DNA of 64,000 nt from positions 5,420,750-5,484,749 of the forward strand of contig NZ_AP022599.1 in NCBI RefSeq assembly GCF_010725725.1, in the 5' to 3' direction. Under the pieces are notes generated by a model. It saw only the letters and a list, made by a program, of their open reading frames with translations. It was not told where the DNA came from and searched no databases. Position numbers and translations under genes: made by a program. Of this stretch, positions 46,493 to 54,573 are shown one piece after another (the first letter of the stretch is position 1; the number at the start of each line of letters is the position of its first letter). Source of the DNA: Mycolicibacterium pulveris. GTDB taxonomy: Bacteria > Actinomycetota > Actinomycetes > Mycobacteriales > Mycobacteriaceae.

Positions 46493-46912
46493 ATGATTCG
46501 CGAAATCCTCGCCGCTGTGGCAGTCGCCGGTGCTGCCATCAGCATGGCGCCCGCCGCATCCGCCGACGACCTGATGTATCTGGACAAGCCGGGCCGCTAC
46601 CCCAGCGACGTTCCGGGGATGAATTACGACGCCCGCCTCGCCGGGCCCTGCACGAACATGGAGCGCTTCACCTTCGGTCGCGGACCAGGCGGCGAGGTTC
46701 TGCAATGCCGTTGGATCGAAAACCAGTGGCCGCCGGTGTACACCGGGTTCTGGGTCGCGGCCTACCAGTTGTACGGCGTCCAGGAAATCGGTTCGCCCTG
46801 CCCGAAGCCGCAGTCGGCCGCGCAGGCCCCCGACGGGCGGCCGCTGCTGTGCCGCGGGCCCGAAGGGTGGCAGCCGGGCTTCTTCACCCGCGCCGGGTTC
46901 TTCCCGAGATAG
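46493..46912 (+). CDS. Small secreted protein of mycobacterial type
   Basis: A 139-residue protein with a signal peptide (ILAAVAVAGAAISMAPAASA) and a mature region with four Cys (AGPCTNMERF, LQCRWIEN, GSPCPKPQS, LLCRGPEGW) likely paired in two disulfides. The ending GWQPGFFTRAGFFP recurs in mycobacterial exported proteins. Function unknown. It is convergent with the AraC-type gene; the stops are separated by a base or two. Confidence 0.72.
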   Translation: MIREILAAVAVAGAAISMAPAASADDLMYLDKPGRYPSDVPGMNYDARLAGPCTNMERFTFGRGPGGEVLQCRWIENQWPPVYTGFWVAAYQLYGVQEIGSPCPKPQSAAQAPDGRPLLCRGPEGWQPGFFTRAGFFPR

Positions 46913-46913
46913 C

Positions 46914-47351
46914 TCAGTCCCGCAGTGTCCGACTCGGTGACTGCCCGAACGTCTGCTTGTAGATCCGGCTGAAGCGACCAGCGTGGGCGAAGCCCCAGCG
47001 CCCGGCGATGGCCATCACCGTGTCCACGGCTGGGTCGGCCTTCCGCAAATCGCGGTGCGCGTGACACAGCCGCACGCGACGGAGATATTCCAGCGGCGTG
47101 GTGTCCATGTGGCGCCGAAACGTGTACTGCACCGAGCGCGGGGTGACGTTGACGGCCGCGGCAATATCGTTGAGCGAGATGTCATTATCGGCGTTCTCGT
47201 GAATAAACGCGATCGCTCGCCGCAGCAGCGCCGACTGCGTACCCGAGGCTCTGACTTTCTTCCCCATGTTGGGGCGACGGATACCCGCGAGGGCGCGAGC
47301 AAAAACGATTCGGTGGACCATGTCACGTTCTTCGACACCCATTGGCGTCAA
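46914..47351 (-). CDS. Short AraC-family transcriptional regulator
   Basis: A 145-residue protein that is mostly the AraC DNA-binding domain: ISLNDIAAAVNVTPRSVQYTFRRHMDTTPLEYLRRVRLCHAHRDL, then the second HTH VMAIAGRWGFAHAGRFSRIYKQTFGQSPSRT. Only about 45 residues precede it, so the usual ligand-binding domain is missing. It is divergent from clpC2, and the palindromes at 47347-47391 lie at its start, so both genes may share control. Confidence 0.85.
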   Translation of the reverse strand: MTPMGVEERDMVHRIVFARALAGIRRPNMGKKVRASGTQSALLRRAIAFIHENADNDISLNDIAAAVNVTPRSVQYTFRRHMDTTPLEYLRRVRLCHAHRDLRKADPAVDTVMAIAGRWGFAHAGRFSRIYKQTFGQSPSRTLRD

Positions 47352-47391
47352 CCATCGGTTGACGAAACGCTAGCGTCAACCTAGAGTTGAC
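47347..47391. promoter_or_regulatory. Tandem palindromes between araC-type gene and clpC2
   Basis: GTCAACC-ATC-GGTTGAC (47347-47363) and GTCAACC-TAG-AGTTGAC (47375-47391) are two 17-bp dyads with centres 28 bp apart. The second ends three bases before the clpC2 ATG. ClpC2 has an HTH in its N-terminal part and is reported to repress its own gene in mycobacteria, so these are likely its operators. Confidence 0.65.
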
Positions 47392-47394
47392 CAC

Positions 47395-48108
47395 ATGACG
47401 AAGCCCGCCAAGATCCAGAACCCCGTGCGTCTCGACGATCTGATCCAGGTCATCAAAGAGGTGCACAGCGAGCCGCTCGATCAGCTCACCGACGCGGTGC
47501 TCGCCGCCGACGCCCTCGGCGAGATCGCCGACCACCTCATCGGCCACTTCGTCGACCAGGCCCGCCGCTCGGGGGCGTCGTGGACCGAGATCGGCAAGTG
47601 CATGGGCGTGACCAAACAGGCCGCCCAGAAGCGCTTCGTGCCCAAGGCCGACGCGCTGGATCCCAACGCCGGGTTCAGCCGGTTCACTCCCCGGGCGCGC
47701 AATGTCGTCGTGGTCGCCCAGAACAGGGCGCAGGAAGCCGGCAACGCCGAAATCACCCCGGATCATCTGCTGCTCGGCCTGTTCGACGACTCCGAAGGTC
47801 TGGCCGTCAAACTGCTCGCCGGCCAAGGCGTCGATGCCGCGACCGTGTCCGACGCCGTCGAGCTTCCGCCGCGCACCGAGGGCGAGCTGCCAGCGCTGAC
47901 TCCGTTCAACGGCGCCGCCAAGAAGGTGCTCGAACTGACCTTCCGGCAAGCACTTCGCCTGGGCCACAACTACGTTGGCACCGAACACATTCTGCTGGCG
48001 CTGCTGGAGGCCGAGGACGACGACGGTGTGCTGCACCGCCTCGGCGTCGACCGGGACCGCTTCGAGGCAGACCTGGTCACCGCGCTGGAACCGTTCACCA
48101 AAGGCTGA
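47395..48108 (+). CDS. clpC2: ClpC2-like protein: HTH plus Clp N-terminal domain, no ATPase
   Basis: A 237-residue protein. The N-terminal 85 residues carry an HTH (SGASWTEIGKCMGVTKQAAQKRF). The rest is a Clp_N double repeat: AEITPDHLLLGLFDDSEG and LGHNYVGTEHILLALLEAEDD. No ATPase domain is present. In mycobacteria ClpC2 is reported to bind cyclomarin-type ligands through Clp_N, protecting ClpC1, and to autoregulate. It matches Rv2667 by position, next to the exported protein and GNAT genes. Confidence 0.88.
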   Translation: MTKPAKIQNPVRLDDLIQVIKEVHSEPLDQLTDAVLAADALGEIADHLIGHFVDQARRSGASWTEIGKCMGVTKQAAQKRFVPKADALDPNAGFSRFTPRARNVVVVAQNRAQEAGNAEITPDHLLLGLFDDSEGLAVKLLAGQGVDAATVSDAVELPPRTEGELPALTPFNGAAKKVLELTFRQALRLGHNYVGTEHILLALLEAEDDDGVLHRLGVDRDRFEADLVTALEPFTKG

Positions 48109-48158
48109 CCGCGGGCAACCGGCGGTAACACGTTTCAGTGTGTGCGATCATTTCGGCC

Positions 48159-48653
48159 ATGCGTCGCTGGTTCGTGCTCCTGATCGCGGCGATGTCGGCC
48201 GCCGCCGTCGTCGTGGCCGCCCCCGCCTCGGCGGCGACGACGCCCATCGGACGCCTCGGCGAGACGCTGCGGGTGGACTTCGAGGGCCTGGTCGCCGACA
48301 TCACCGTGCACGGCATCGCGCCCTCGCCGGTCCCGCCCGGTTTCGGCTATCCGCCCCGGGCGCCGCGCTATGAGGTCTGGCGAGGCGACGTCACCGTGCA
48401 TCCGATCGCGGTGCCCACGCCGTACGCCCAGGCGATCACCTACCAGTTCCGCGGTGTCACGCCGACCGGCGACGCCTACGAACCGCGCAACACCGACGCC
48501 CCGGATTCGTTGCAGCGCGCGCTGAACAACGCCCCCGCCGGCTCCACGGTCAGCGGTGGCGTGTGGTGGGACTGCTACCGCGATCTGATCTCCAACGTGG
48601 TGCTCATCGACCGGGTCACCGGGAAGCACCTGGCGCAGTGGAACGTGTCCTGA
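48159..48653 (+). CDS. Conserved exported protein (Rv2668-like)
   Basis: A 164-residue protein beginning at ATG 48159 with a signal peptide (FVLLIAAMSAAAVVVAAPASA). The mature part starts TTPIGRLGETLRVDFEGLVADITVHG and ends with WWDCYRDLISNVVLIDRVTGKHLAQWNV; it looks beta-rich, like other small mycobacterial exported proteins. By synteny it corresponds to Rv2668. Function unknown. Confidence 0.72.
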   Translation: MRRWFVLLIAAMSAAAVVVAAPASAATTPIGRLGETLRVDFEGLVADITVHGIAPSPVPPGFGYPPRAPRYEVWRGDVTVHPIAVPTPYAQAITYQFRGVTPTGDAYEPRNTDAPDSLQRALNNAPAGSTVSGGVWWDCYRDLISNVVLIDRVTGKHLAQWNVS

Positions 48654-48656
48654 CGC

Positions 48657-49190
48657 TTGGGTATTGACGTCGCGGCGGCCACCGAAGCCGATCTTGTCGA
48701 CCTCGCCGACGTGGCGGCCACGACCTTCCCGCTGGCCTGTCCGCCGTCGGTGACGCCGCAGAACATCGCCGCGTTCATCGCCGAGAACCTGTCCGAAGAA
48801 CGGTTCCGCGAATACCTCGCCGATTCCGACCGCACCGTGCTGGTGGCGCGCCGGGATGACCGCATCGTGGGTTACGCCATGTTGATTCACGGGGTTCCCG
48901 ACGACGACGACGTCCAGCGTGCGGTCCCTTCGCGCCCGGCCGTCGAGGTGTCGAAGCTGTACGTGCTGCCCGACCACCACGGTGCCGGTGTCTCGGCGGC
49001 GCTGATGCGCGCGGCGCTGGCTGAGGCCGCCGAGCTGGGTGCGGCCTGTGTATGGCTCGGGGTCAACCAACAGAATCAGCGCGCTCAGCGCTTCTACGCC
49101 AAACACGGGTTTCGCGTCAACGGCACCAAGACGTTTCGGCTCGGTGCCGGGATCGAGAACGACTTCGTGATGGTGCGCGAGCTTTCCTGA
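48657..49190 (+). CDS. GNAT family N-acetyltransferase
   Basis: A 177-residue acetyltransferase. The acetyl-CoA site is VSKLYVLPDHHGAGVSAALMRAALAEA (the R/Q-x-x-G-x-G/A motif in variant form), followed by ACVWLGVNQQNQRAQRFYAKHGFRV. The start is a TTG at 48657, which lacks a clear site. It matches Rv2669 by position. The substrate is unknown. Confidence 0.85.
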   Translation: MGIDVAAATEADLVDLADVAATTFPLACPPSVTPQNIAAFIAENLSEERFREYLADSDRTVLVARRDDRIVGYAMLIHGVPDDDDVQRAVPSRPAVEVSKLYVLPDHHGAGVSAALMRAALAEAAELGAACVWLGVNQQNQRAQRFYAKHGFRVNGTKTFRLGAGIENDFVMVRELS

Positions 49191-49193
49191 GCG

Positions 49194-49251
49194 CGAGCAG
49201 ACGTGAAAACCCCCAAAAGCAGGCCATTTAGGGGGTTTTCACGTCTGCTCG
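49194..49251. terminator. Perfect 21-bp inverted repeat between GNAT and zapE
   Basis: The arms 49194-49214 and 49231-49251 are perfectly complementary, with a 16-base loop. Each arm contains AAAACCCCC or GGGGGTTTT, so both directions have a T-run. The zapE stop at 49239 lies inside the right arm. It should terminate both convergent genes. Confidence 0.8.
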
Positions 49252-50273
49252 CCGGAAGAAGAGTCGCGGGACAACGCCAGCAGCCGAGACGTCGCGCGCA
49301 GATACTTCTTGCGGAAGCCCCCGGCGAGCATGTCGTCGCTGAAGATGGTGTCGAGCTTCGCGCCCGAGGCGACCACCGGAATGCCGGCGTCATACAGTCG
49401 GTCGGTCAACGACACCAGCCGCAGCGCCACGTTCTGGTCCTCGATCGGGTGCACACCGGTGACGAACACCGCGGCGACGTCCTCGATCAGCGTCAGATAG
49501 CGCGACGGATGCATGGTGGCCAGGTGCGCGCACAGCGCGTCGAACTCGTCGAGCGTCGCCCCGGGCACCTGCGCGGCGCGCCGGGCGACCTCGTCGTCGG
49601 TGAGCGGCTCGGGCGCGGGCGGAAGGCCGCGGTGCCGGTAGTCGGGCCCGTCGATGCGTACCGTGTCGAAAATAGCTGCCAGCGTGTGGATCTCACGCAG
49701 GAAGTCCTGGGCCGCGAACCGGCCCTCGCCGAGCTGCTCGGGCAGCGTGTTGGAGGTGGCCGCCACCGACACCCCGCGCTCGACGAGCGCCGACAGCAAC
49801 CGCGAGATCAGCGTCGTGTTGCCCGGATCGTCCAGCTCGAACTCGTCGATGCACACCACCACGTAGTCGGCCAACAGGTCGATACATTCGGTGAAGCCGA
49901 AAACACCTGCCAGTTGGGTTAATTCGCCGAACGTCGCGAACGCCTTCGGCTCGGGAAGTCGGTAGTACGACGACGCCAGCAGGTGCGTCTTGCCGACGCC
50001 GAACCCGCCGTCGAGATACAGCCCGACCCCGGGCCGCACCTCGCGGCGGCCGAACAACTTCTTCCTGCCCGCCCGCCGGTCCACGGCCTGCGCGCAGAAC
50101 CGCAGGCACGACTGCACGGCAGCGGCCTGCGACGGTTCGGCCGGATCGGGAATGTAGCTGTCGAAGCTGACGTCGGCGAAGGTGAGCGGCGGAACCAACT
50201 GGGCGATCAACCGCTCCGGGGTGACGTCGGGGTGGCGGTCGACCAGACGTCTCAGACCGCTGGACCCATGCAT
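49239..50273 (-). CDS. zapE: ZapE/AFG1-like cell division ATPase
   Basis: A 344-residue AAA-type P-loop ATPase. Walker A is GGFGVGKTHLLA, Walker B VVCIDEFELDD with the downstream TTLISRLLS, and the sensor region is VAATSNTLPEQLGEGRF. ZapE/AFG1 proteins act at the FtsZ ring in E. coli or as mitochondrial chaperones. The M. tuberculosis counterpart is Rv2670c. Divergent from ribD-like gene. Confidence 0.88.
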   Translation of the reverse strand: MHGSSGLRRLVDRHPDVTPERLIAQLVPPLTFADVSFDSYIPDPAEPSQAAAVQSCLRFCAQAVDRRAGRKKLFGRREVRPGVGLYLDGGFGVGKTHLLASSYYRLPEPKAFATFGELTQLAGVFGFTECIDLLADYVVVCIDEFELDDPGNTTLISRLLSALVERGVSVAATSNTLPEQLGEGRFAAQDFLREIHTLAAIFDTVRIDGPDYRHRGLPPAPEPLTDDEVARRAAQVPGATLDEFDALCAHLATMHPSRYLTLIEDVAAVFVTGVHPIEDQNVALRLVSLTDRLYDAGIPVVASGAKLDTIFSDDMLAGGFRKKYLRATSRLLALSRDSSSGEQT

Positions 50274-50307
50274 GCACGCACCCTATCGACGTGCTTCGAT
50301 CGTGTTC

Positions 50308-51081
50308 ATGTCCGATACCGCCGCCGGGATGCACTTCAGCGTCCTGGGCCCCACCGACAGCGTCGACGACGGCCGGGTGTCCGACTTCTACGCCTATCCC
50401 GACGACCTGCGGCGCTGCTGGGTGCGCGGCAACATGATCGCCAGCATCGACGGTGGCGCCACCACCGACGGCAAGGCCGGTGGAATGGCCGATGCCGGCG
50501 ACCGCGTGCTGTTCCGGTTGATGCGCTACGCCGCCGACGTCGTCGTCGTCGGCGCGGCCACCGTGCGCGTCGAGAACTATTCCGGCGTGCAGGTGCCCAT
50601 CGCCCACCGCAGCGCCCGTCAGCGCCGCGGCCAGGCCGAGGTGCCGCCGATCGCCGTCGTCACCCGATCCGGCAACCTCGACCCCGACGCCCGCTTCTTC
50701 ACCCGCACCGACGTGCCCCCGCTGATCCTGACCTGCGCTGACGCCTATCAGAACACCCGCGGCAGGTTGAGCGGGGTCGCCGAGGTGATCAACGCATCGG
50801 GACCGCGATCCGATCGCGTCGACTCCACCGCGCTGCTGAAAGTCCTGGCCGAACGCGGCCTGTACCGGGTGCTCTCCGAGGGCGGTCCGCAGGTGCTGGG
50901 CATGCTGATCGAGAACGACCAACTCGACGAGCTCTGCCTGACCGTGGCGCCGCTGCTTCTCGGCGGGCAGGCCCCGCGCATCGCCACCGCACCCGGTGAG
51001 GTGCGCACCCGCATGCGCCCGGCCCACCTGCTCCGCGACGACGCCGGCTACCTCTACACCCGCTACGTACGGGCGGAGTGA
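50308..51081 (+). CDS. Pyrimidine reductase-like protein (RibD C-terminal domain, Rv2671 type)
   Basis: A 257-residue NADPH-dependent reductase-fold protein starting at ATG 50308. RibD_C features are NMIASIDGGATTDGKAG, VVVVGAATVRVENYSG, and GPQVLGMLIENDQLDELCLTVAPLLLGG. There is no deaminase domain, so it is not a bifunctional RibD. The M. tuberculosis homologue Rv2671 can substitute for dihydrofolate reductase and is linked to p-aminosalicylate resistance. Its stop overlaps a possible upstream start of the lipoprotein gene. Confidence 0.88.
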   Translation: MSDTAAGMHFSVLGPTDSVDDGRVSDFYAYPDDLRRCWVRGNMIASIDGGATTDGKAGGMADAGDRVLFRLMRYAADVVVVGAATVRVENYSGVQVPIAHRSARQRRGQAEVPPIAVVTRSGNLDPDARFFTRTDVPPLILTCADAYQNTRGRLSGVAEVINASGPRSDRVDSTALLKVLAERGLYRVLSEGGPQVLGMLIENDQLDELCLTVAPLLLGGQAPRIATAPGEVRTRMRPAHLLRDDAGYLYTRYVRAE

Positions 51082-51107
51082 GCGCGCACGTCAGTACTGT
51101 GGTCGAC

Positions 51108-52673
51108 ATGAATCGGCGCAAACAGCTGGTCGGGACCCTGAGCCTGGCGACCGTCGCGGCGGTCATCGCCGGATGTGCGCCCGGGCTGGCCGCCAACCCG
51201 CGGTTCGCCACCGATTCCGGCGCGGGCCCCCAGGGCCAGCCGGAGACCACCCAGGCGCCGGCCGGTCCGCCGCCGATCGAGGCCCCCAAGAACGAGTTGG
51301 CGTGGCGGGACTGCACGTCGCGGGTGTTCAGCGAAGCCGGGGTGCCCGCGGTCCCCGGGGTCACGCTGGACTGCGCCAGCTACGACGCCGACCTGGATCC
51401 CATCAACGGCGCCGCGGGCACCGTGAGCATCGGGGTGGTGCGCGCCCGCGGCCCGGAGACCCCCGAGGACGCGGGCCCGCTGGTGATGACCACGGGCACG
51501 AACCTGCCGTCGTCGCAGCAGTTGCCGGTGTGGTTGGCGCGGTCGGGCCCGGACCTGCTCAAGAGCCATCCGATCGTGGCCGTCGACCGCCGCGGCATGG
51601 GCCTCGGGAGCTCGTTGGAATGCCGCGACCTGTTCGACCGCCAGCAGATGGCCGATCAGGCGCAGTTCCAGTCGGGTGACGATCCGGTCGCCAACCTGCG
51701 CGAGATCGTCCAGCAGGCCACCACGAACTGCACCGACGCCATCGCCCCCGGCGACTCTGCGTACTCCAATGCCCACGCCGCAGAGGATCTCGAGCGGCTG
51801 CGCAGCACGTGGGACGTGCCGACGCTGGCGCTGCTGGGCATCGGCAACGGCGCGCAGGTGGCGCTGGCCTACGCCGGCAGCCACCCCAATAAGGTAGGCC
51901 GGTTGGTGCTCGACTCCCCCTTGCCGCTGGGCATCGCCGCCGAGGCGGCGATGGAGCAGCGCGTCAAGGGCGAACAGGCCGCGCTCGACGCGTGGGCGGC
52001 GCAATGCGCGGCGGCGAATTGCCCGCTGGCTCCGGACCCCAAGGCCGCCGTCGACGCGCTTCTCGACGACGCGCGCGAGGGCCGCGGACCGGCCGGGGCC
52101 TCCGTCTCGGCGGTCGCCAACGCGATCTCCACCGCGCTGGCCTATCCGCGTGGGGACCGGGTGGATGCCGCGAACTCGCTGGCTTCGGCGGTCGCCGCGG
52201 CCCGCGCCGGGGACCCCGGGCCGATGTCGGACCTGATCAGCCGCGCCGAGGCGATGCGCGACACCGACGGTCAGTTCGTCAACCGGTGCAGCGATTCGCT
52301 GAGCCGACCGACACCCGACCGGGTGCGCGAACTGGTCGTGGAGTGGGACAAGCTCTACCCACAGTTCGGCCGGGTGGGCGCCCTTGAACTGGTGCAGTGC
52401 CTGAGCTGGCCCAGCGGCTCGGCGCCCGAGGAGCCCAAGAACCTCAAGATCCCCGTGCTGCTGCTCGGCACCCAGCACGACCCGATCGTCGGCAACGAGG
52501 GCGTCGCCGCCGTCGCGGCCACGGCCATCAACGCGGGATCCCCCAACCGGCGGGTGATGTGGCAGGGCATCGGGCACGGCGCGTCGATCTATTCGCCGTG
52601 CGCGCTGCCACCGGTGATCGGCTATCTGGACACCGGCAACCTGCCCGAGACCGACACGTTCTGCCCGGCCTGA
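51108..52673 (+). CDS. Lipoprotein of the Hip1/TAP-like peptidase family, nucleophile Ser replaced
   Basis: A 521-residue alpha/beta hydrolase with a lipobox VIAGC near residue 25, so it is membrane-anchored outside. It has the peptidase layout (Rv2672-like): HPIVAVDRRGMGLGSS, nucleophile elbow LGIGNGAQ, TAP-like C-terminal region with QHDPIVGN (Asp) and IGHGASIYSPC (His). The elbow has Asn 247 where family peptidases have Ser, so normal serine catalysis is not possible. It may be a pseudoenzyme or bind peptides. Start ATG at 51108. Confidence 0.85.
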   Translation: MNRRKQLVGTLSLATVAAVIAGCAPGLAANPRFATDSGAGPQGQPETTQAPAGPPPIEAPKNELAWRDCTSRVFSEAGVPAVPGVTLDCASYDADLDPINGAAGTVSIGVVRARGPETPEDAGPLVMTTGTNLPSSQQLPVWLARSGPDLLKSHPIVAVDRRGMGLGSSLECRDLFDRQQMADQAQFQSGDDPVANLREIVQQATTNCTDAIAPGDSAYSNAHAAEDLERLRSTWDVPTLALLGIGNGAQVALAYAGSHPNKVGRLVLDSPLPLGIAAEAAMEQRVKGEQAALDAWAAQCAAANCPLAPDPKAAVDALLDDAREGRGPAGASVSAVANAISTALAYPRGDRVDAANSLASAVAAARAGDPGPMSDLISRAEAMRDTDGQFVNRCSDSLSRPTPDRVRELVVEWDKLYPQFGRVGALELVQCLSWPSGSAPEEPKNLKIPVLLLGTQHDPIVGNEGVAAVAATAINAGSPNRRVMWQGIGHGASIYSPCALPPVIGYLDTGNLPETDTFCPA

Positions 52674-52694
52674 CCGCTTCCGCCGGAGGCCTCG

Positions 52695-53969
52695 GTGTAC
52701 GGTGCGCTGGTGCGTGATCTTGTCCTGACCGCTTTCCGACCTCGCACCTCTCCGCCGAGCACAGCGGCCGTGCTGCGGTCGATACTGTGGCCGATCGCCA
52801 TCCTCGCGATCATCCACCGCAGCTACGTGTTGGCCACCAACGGCTACATCACCGACGACTTCGCACCCGTCTACCGCGCGGTGGTGAACTTCAAGCTGGG
52901 CCTCGACATCTACAACGAGCACTTCGACCACGTCGACCCGCACTACCTCTACCCGCCGGGCGGCACGCTGATCATGGCGCCGTTCGGATATCTTCCGCCC
53001 GAGGCGTCACGCTACTGGTTCATCTTCTTCAACACGTTGGCGATCGTGCTGGCGGCGTACTTCCTGCTGCGGTTGTTCAAGTTCTCGCTCGACTCGGTGG
53101 CCGCGCCGGCGCTGCTGCTGGCGATGTTCTGCACCGAAAGCGTCACGAACACCCTGGTTTTCGGCAATATCAACGGCTGCATCCTGTTGCTGGAGGTGCT
53201 GTTCTTCCGGTGGCTGCTCGACGGCGTGCGAAGCCACGAGTGGTGGGCCGGGGTGGCGATCGGGCTGACCCTGGTGGTCAAACCCCTACTGGCGCCGCTG
53301 CTGTTGCTTCCGCTGTTGAACAGGCAGTGGCGATCGTTGGTGACGGCGTTCGCGGTGCCTGCGGTGTTCAACATCGTGGCGTGGCCGTTGATCAGCGACC
53401 CGATGAACTTCGTCACCCGCACGCTGCCCTACATCATGTCCACCCGTGATTACTTCAACAGCTCGATCCTGGGCAACGGGGTGTATTACGGGCTGCCCAT
53501 GTGGCTGATCATGTTGCTGCGCATCACCTTTGTGGTGTTGGGCGCGATCAGCCTGTGGCTGCTGTACCGCTACTACCGCACCCGCGACCAGATGTTCTGG
53601 ATGCTGACTTCCTCTGGCGTGCTGCTCATTACGTCGTGGCTGGTGCTGTCGCTGGGACAGGGCTACTACTCGATGATGCTGTTCCCGTTCCTGATGACCG
53701 TGGTGCTGCCGAACTCGGTGCTGCGCAACTGGCCGGCGTGGCTGGGCATCTACGGGTTCATGACGATGGACCGTTGGCTGCTGGGTCACTGGCCAACGAC
53801 CGGGCGGGCGTTGGAGTACCTGAAGATCACCTACGGCTGGTCGCTGGTCATGGTGGTGGTGTTCTCGGTGTTGCTGTTCCGCTACCTCGACGCCAAGAAC
53901 GAGGATCGACTCGACGACGGCATCGACCCGCCGTGGATGAAGGAGCTTCGCGAGCCCGCACCCGCCTAG
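52695..53969 (+). CDS. aftC: AftC, arabinofuranosyltransferase
   Basis: A 424-residue GT-C membrane glycosyltransferase with about ten membrane segments. The luminal acid motif region is TDDFAPVYRAVVNFKLGLDIY, followed by HYLYPPGGTL. AftC adds alpha-1,3-branch arabinofuranose to arabinogalactan and lipoarabinomannan, using decaprenyl-phosphoryl-arabinose. It is syntenic with Rv2673, lying between the Rv2672-like lipoprotein and msrB. The length is normal. Confidence 0.93.
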   Translation: MYGALVRDLVLTAFRPRTSPPSTAAVLRSILWPIAILAIIHRSYVLATNGYITDDFAPVYRAVVNFKLGLDIYNEHFDHVDPHYLYPPGGTLIMAPFGYLPPEASRYWFIFFNTLAIVLAAYFLLRLFKFSLDSVAAPALLLAMFCTESVTNTLVFGNINGCILLLEVLFFRWLLDGVRSHEWWAGVAIGLTLVVKPLLAPLLLLPLLNRQWRSLVTAFAVPAVFNIVAWPLISDPMNFVTRTLPYIMSTRDYFNSSILGNGVYYGLPMWLIMLLRITFVVLGAISLWLLYRYYRTRDQMFWMLTSSGVLLITSWLVLSLGQGYYSMMLFPFLMTVVLPNSVLRNWPAWLGIYGFMTMDRWLLGHWPTTGRALEYLKITYGWSLVMVVVFSVLLFRYLDAKNEDRLDDGIDPPWMKELREPAPA

Positions 53970-53970
53970 C

Positions 53971-54146
53971 TGTAATGACCAGGCAGGTTGTGAACGGCGT
54001 GGCGTGAGGAAGTAGGTGAGGACCTCCGGTATCGGTGTGGTTACCACACTCACATCGATCACCGAGAGGTCCTCATGTCTCACGCTAATGCCTTTTTGAC
54101 CCCCAAGGGACGACTGCGGCTGGCTCTCGTCGCGCGGCAGAAACGC
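53971..54146 (+). mobile_element. IS481-family remnant, left end only
   Basis: A segment of about 175 bp starting TGTAATGACCAGGCAGG, with dyads GAGGACCTC/GAGGTCCTC and GTGTGGT-TACCACAC, followed by an ATG and MSHANAFLTPKGRLRLAL, which is the start of IS481-type transposases (MSHANA-LTPxGR). The match ends after about 20 codons. The rest of the transposase and the right end are absent, replaced directly by the msrB upstream region. A promoter from the IS end could feed msrB. Confidence 0.7.
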
Positions 54147-54159
54147 TACCGTGGAAGGT

Positions 54160-54573
54160 ATGACCACACCGGCTCCCAAACTGCAGCTCACCGACGACGA
54201 GTGGCGCAGAAAGCTCACCCCCGAAGAGTTCCACGTGCTGCGCCAGGCCGGCACCGAACGCCCGTTCACCGGCGAGTACACCAACACCAAGACCGAGGGT
54301 GTCTACGAGTGCCGGGCCTGCGGCGCCGAGCTGTTCCGCAGCACCGAGAAATTCGAATCGCACTGCGGATGGCCGTCGTTCTACGACCCGGCGGACTCCG
54401 ACGCGGTGATCCTGCGGCCGGACGACTCGCTGGGGATGCGCCGCGTCGAGGTGATCTGCGCCAACTGCCACAGCCACCTGGGCCATGTCTTCGAGGGCGA
54501 GGGCTACCCGACCCCGACCGACAAGCGGTACTGCATCAACTCGATTTGTCTGCGGTTGGTGCCGAAGCGGTAG
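54160..54573 (+). CDS. msrB: MsrB, peptide methionine (R)-S-oxide reductase
   Basis: A 137-residue repair enzyme that reduces methionine-R-sulfoxide. Zinc is held by CRAC and CANC pairs, the active-site block is ESHCGWPSFYDP and GHVFEGEG, and the catalytic Cys is in RYCINSICL. Start ATG at 54160 (a GTG at 54151 adds three residues). The 3' end overlaps, on the opposite strand, the prophage repressor end by 38 bp, marking the attachment site. The reading frame stays intact, so the prophage has not destroyed it. Confidence 0.95.
   Translation: MTTPAPKLQLTDDEWRRKLTPEEFHVLRQAGTERPFTGEYTNTKTEGVYECRACGAELFRSTEKFESHCGWPSFYDPADSDAVILRPDDSLGMRRVEVICANCHSHLGHVFEGEGYPTPTDKRYCINSICLRLVPKR

Noticed and set aside
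51063..52943. A 626-codon minus-strand open frame opposite the lipoprotein gene
   Set aside because: Shadow of the lipoprotein; no motif or signal, and composition is that of antisense high-GC codons.
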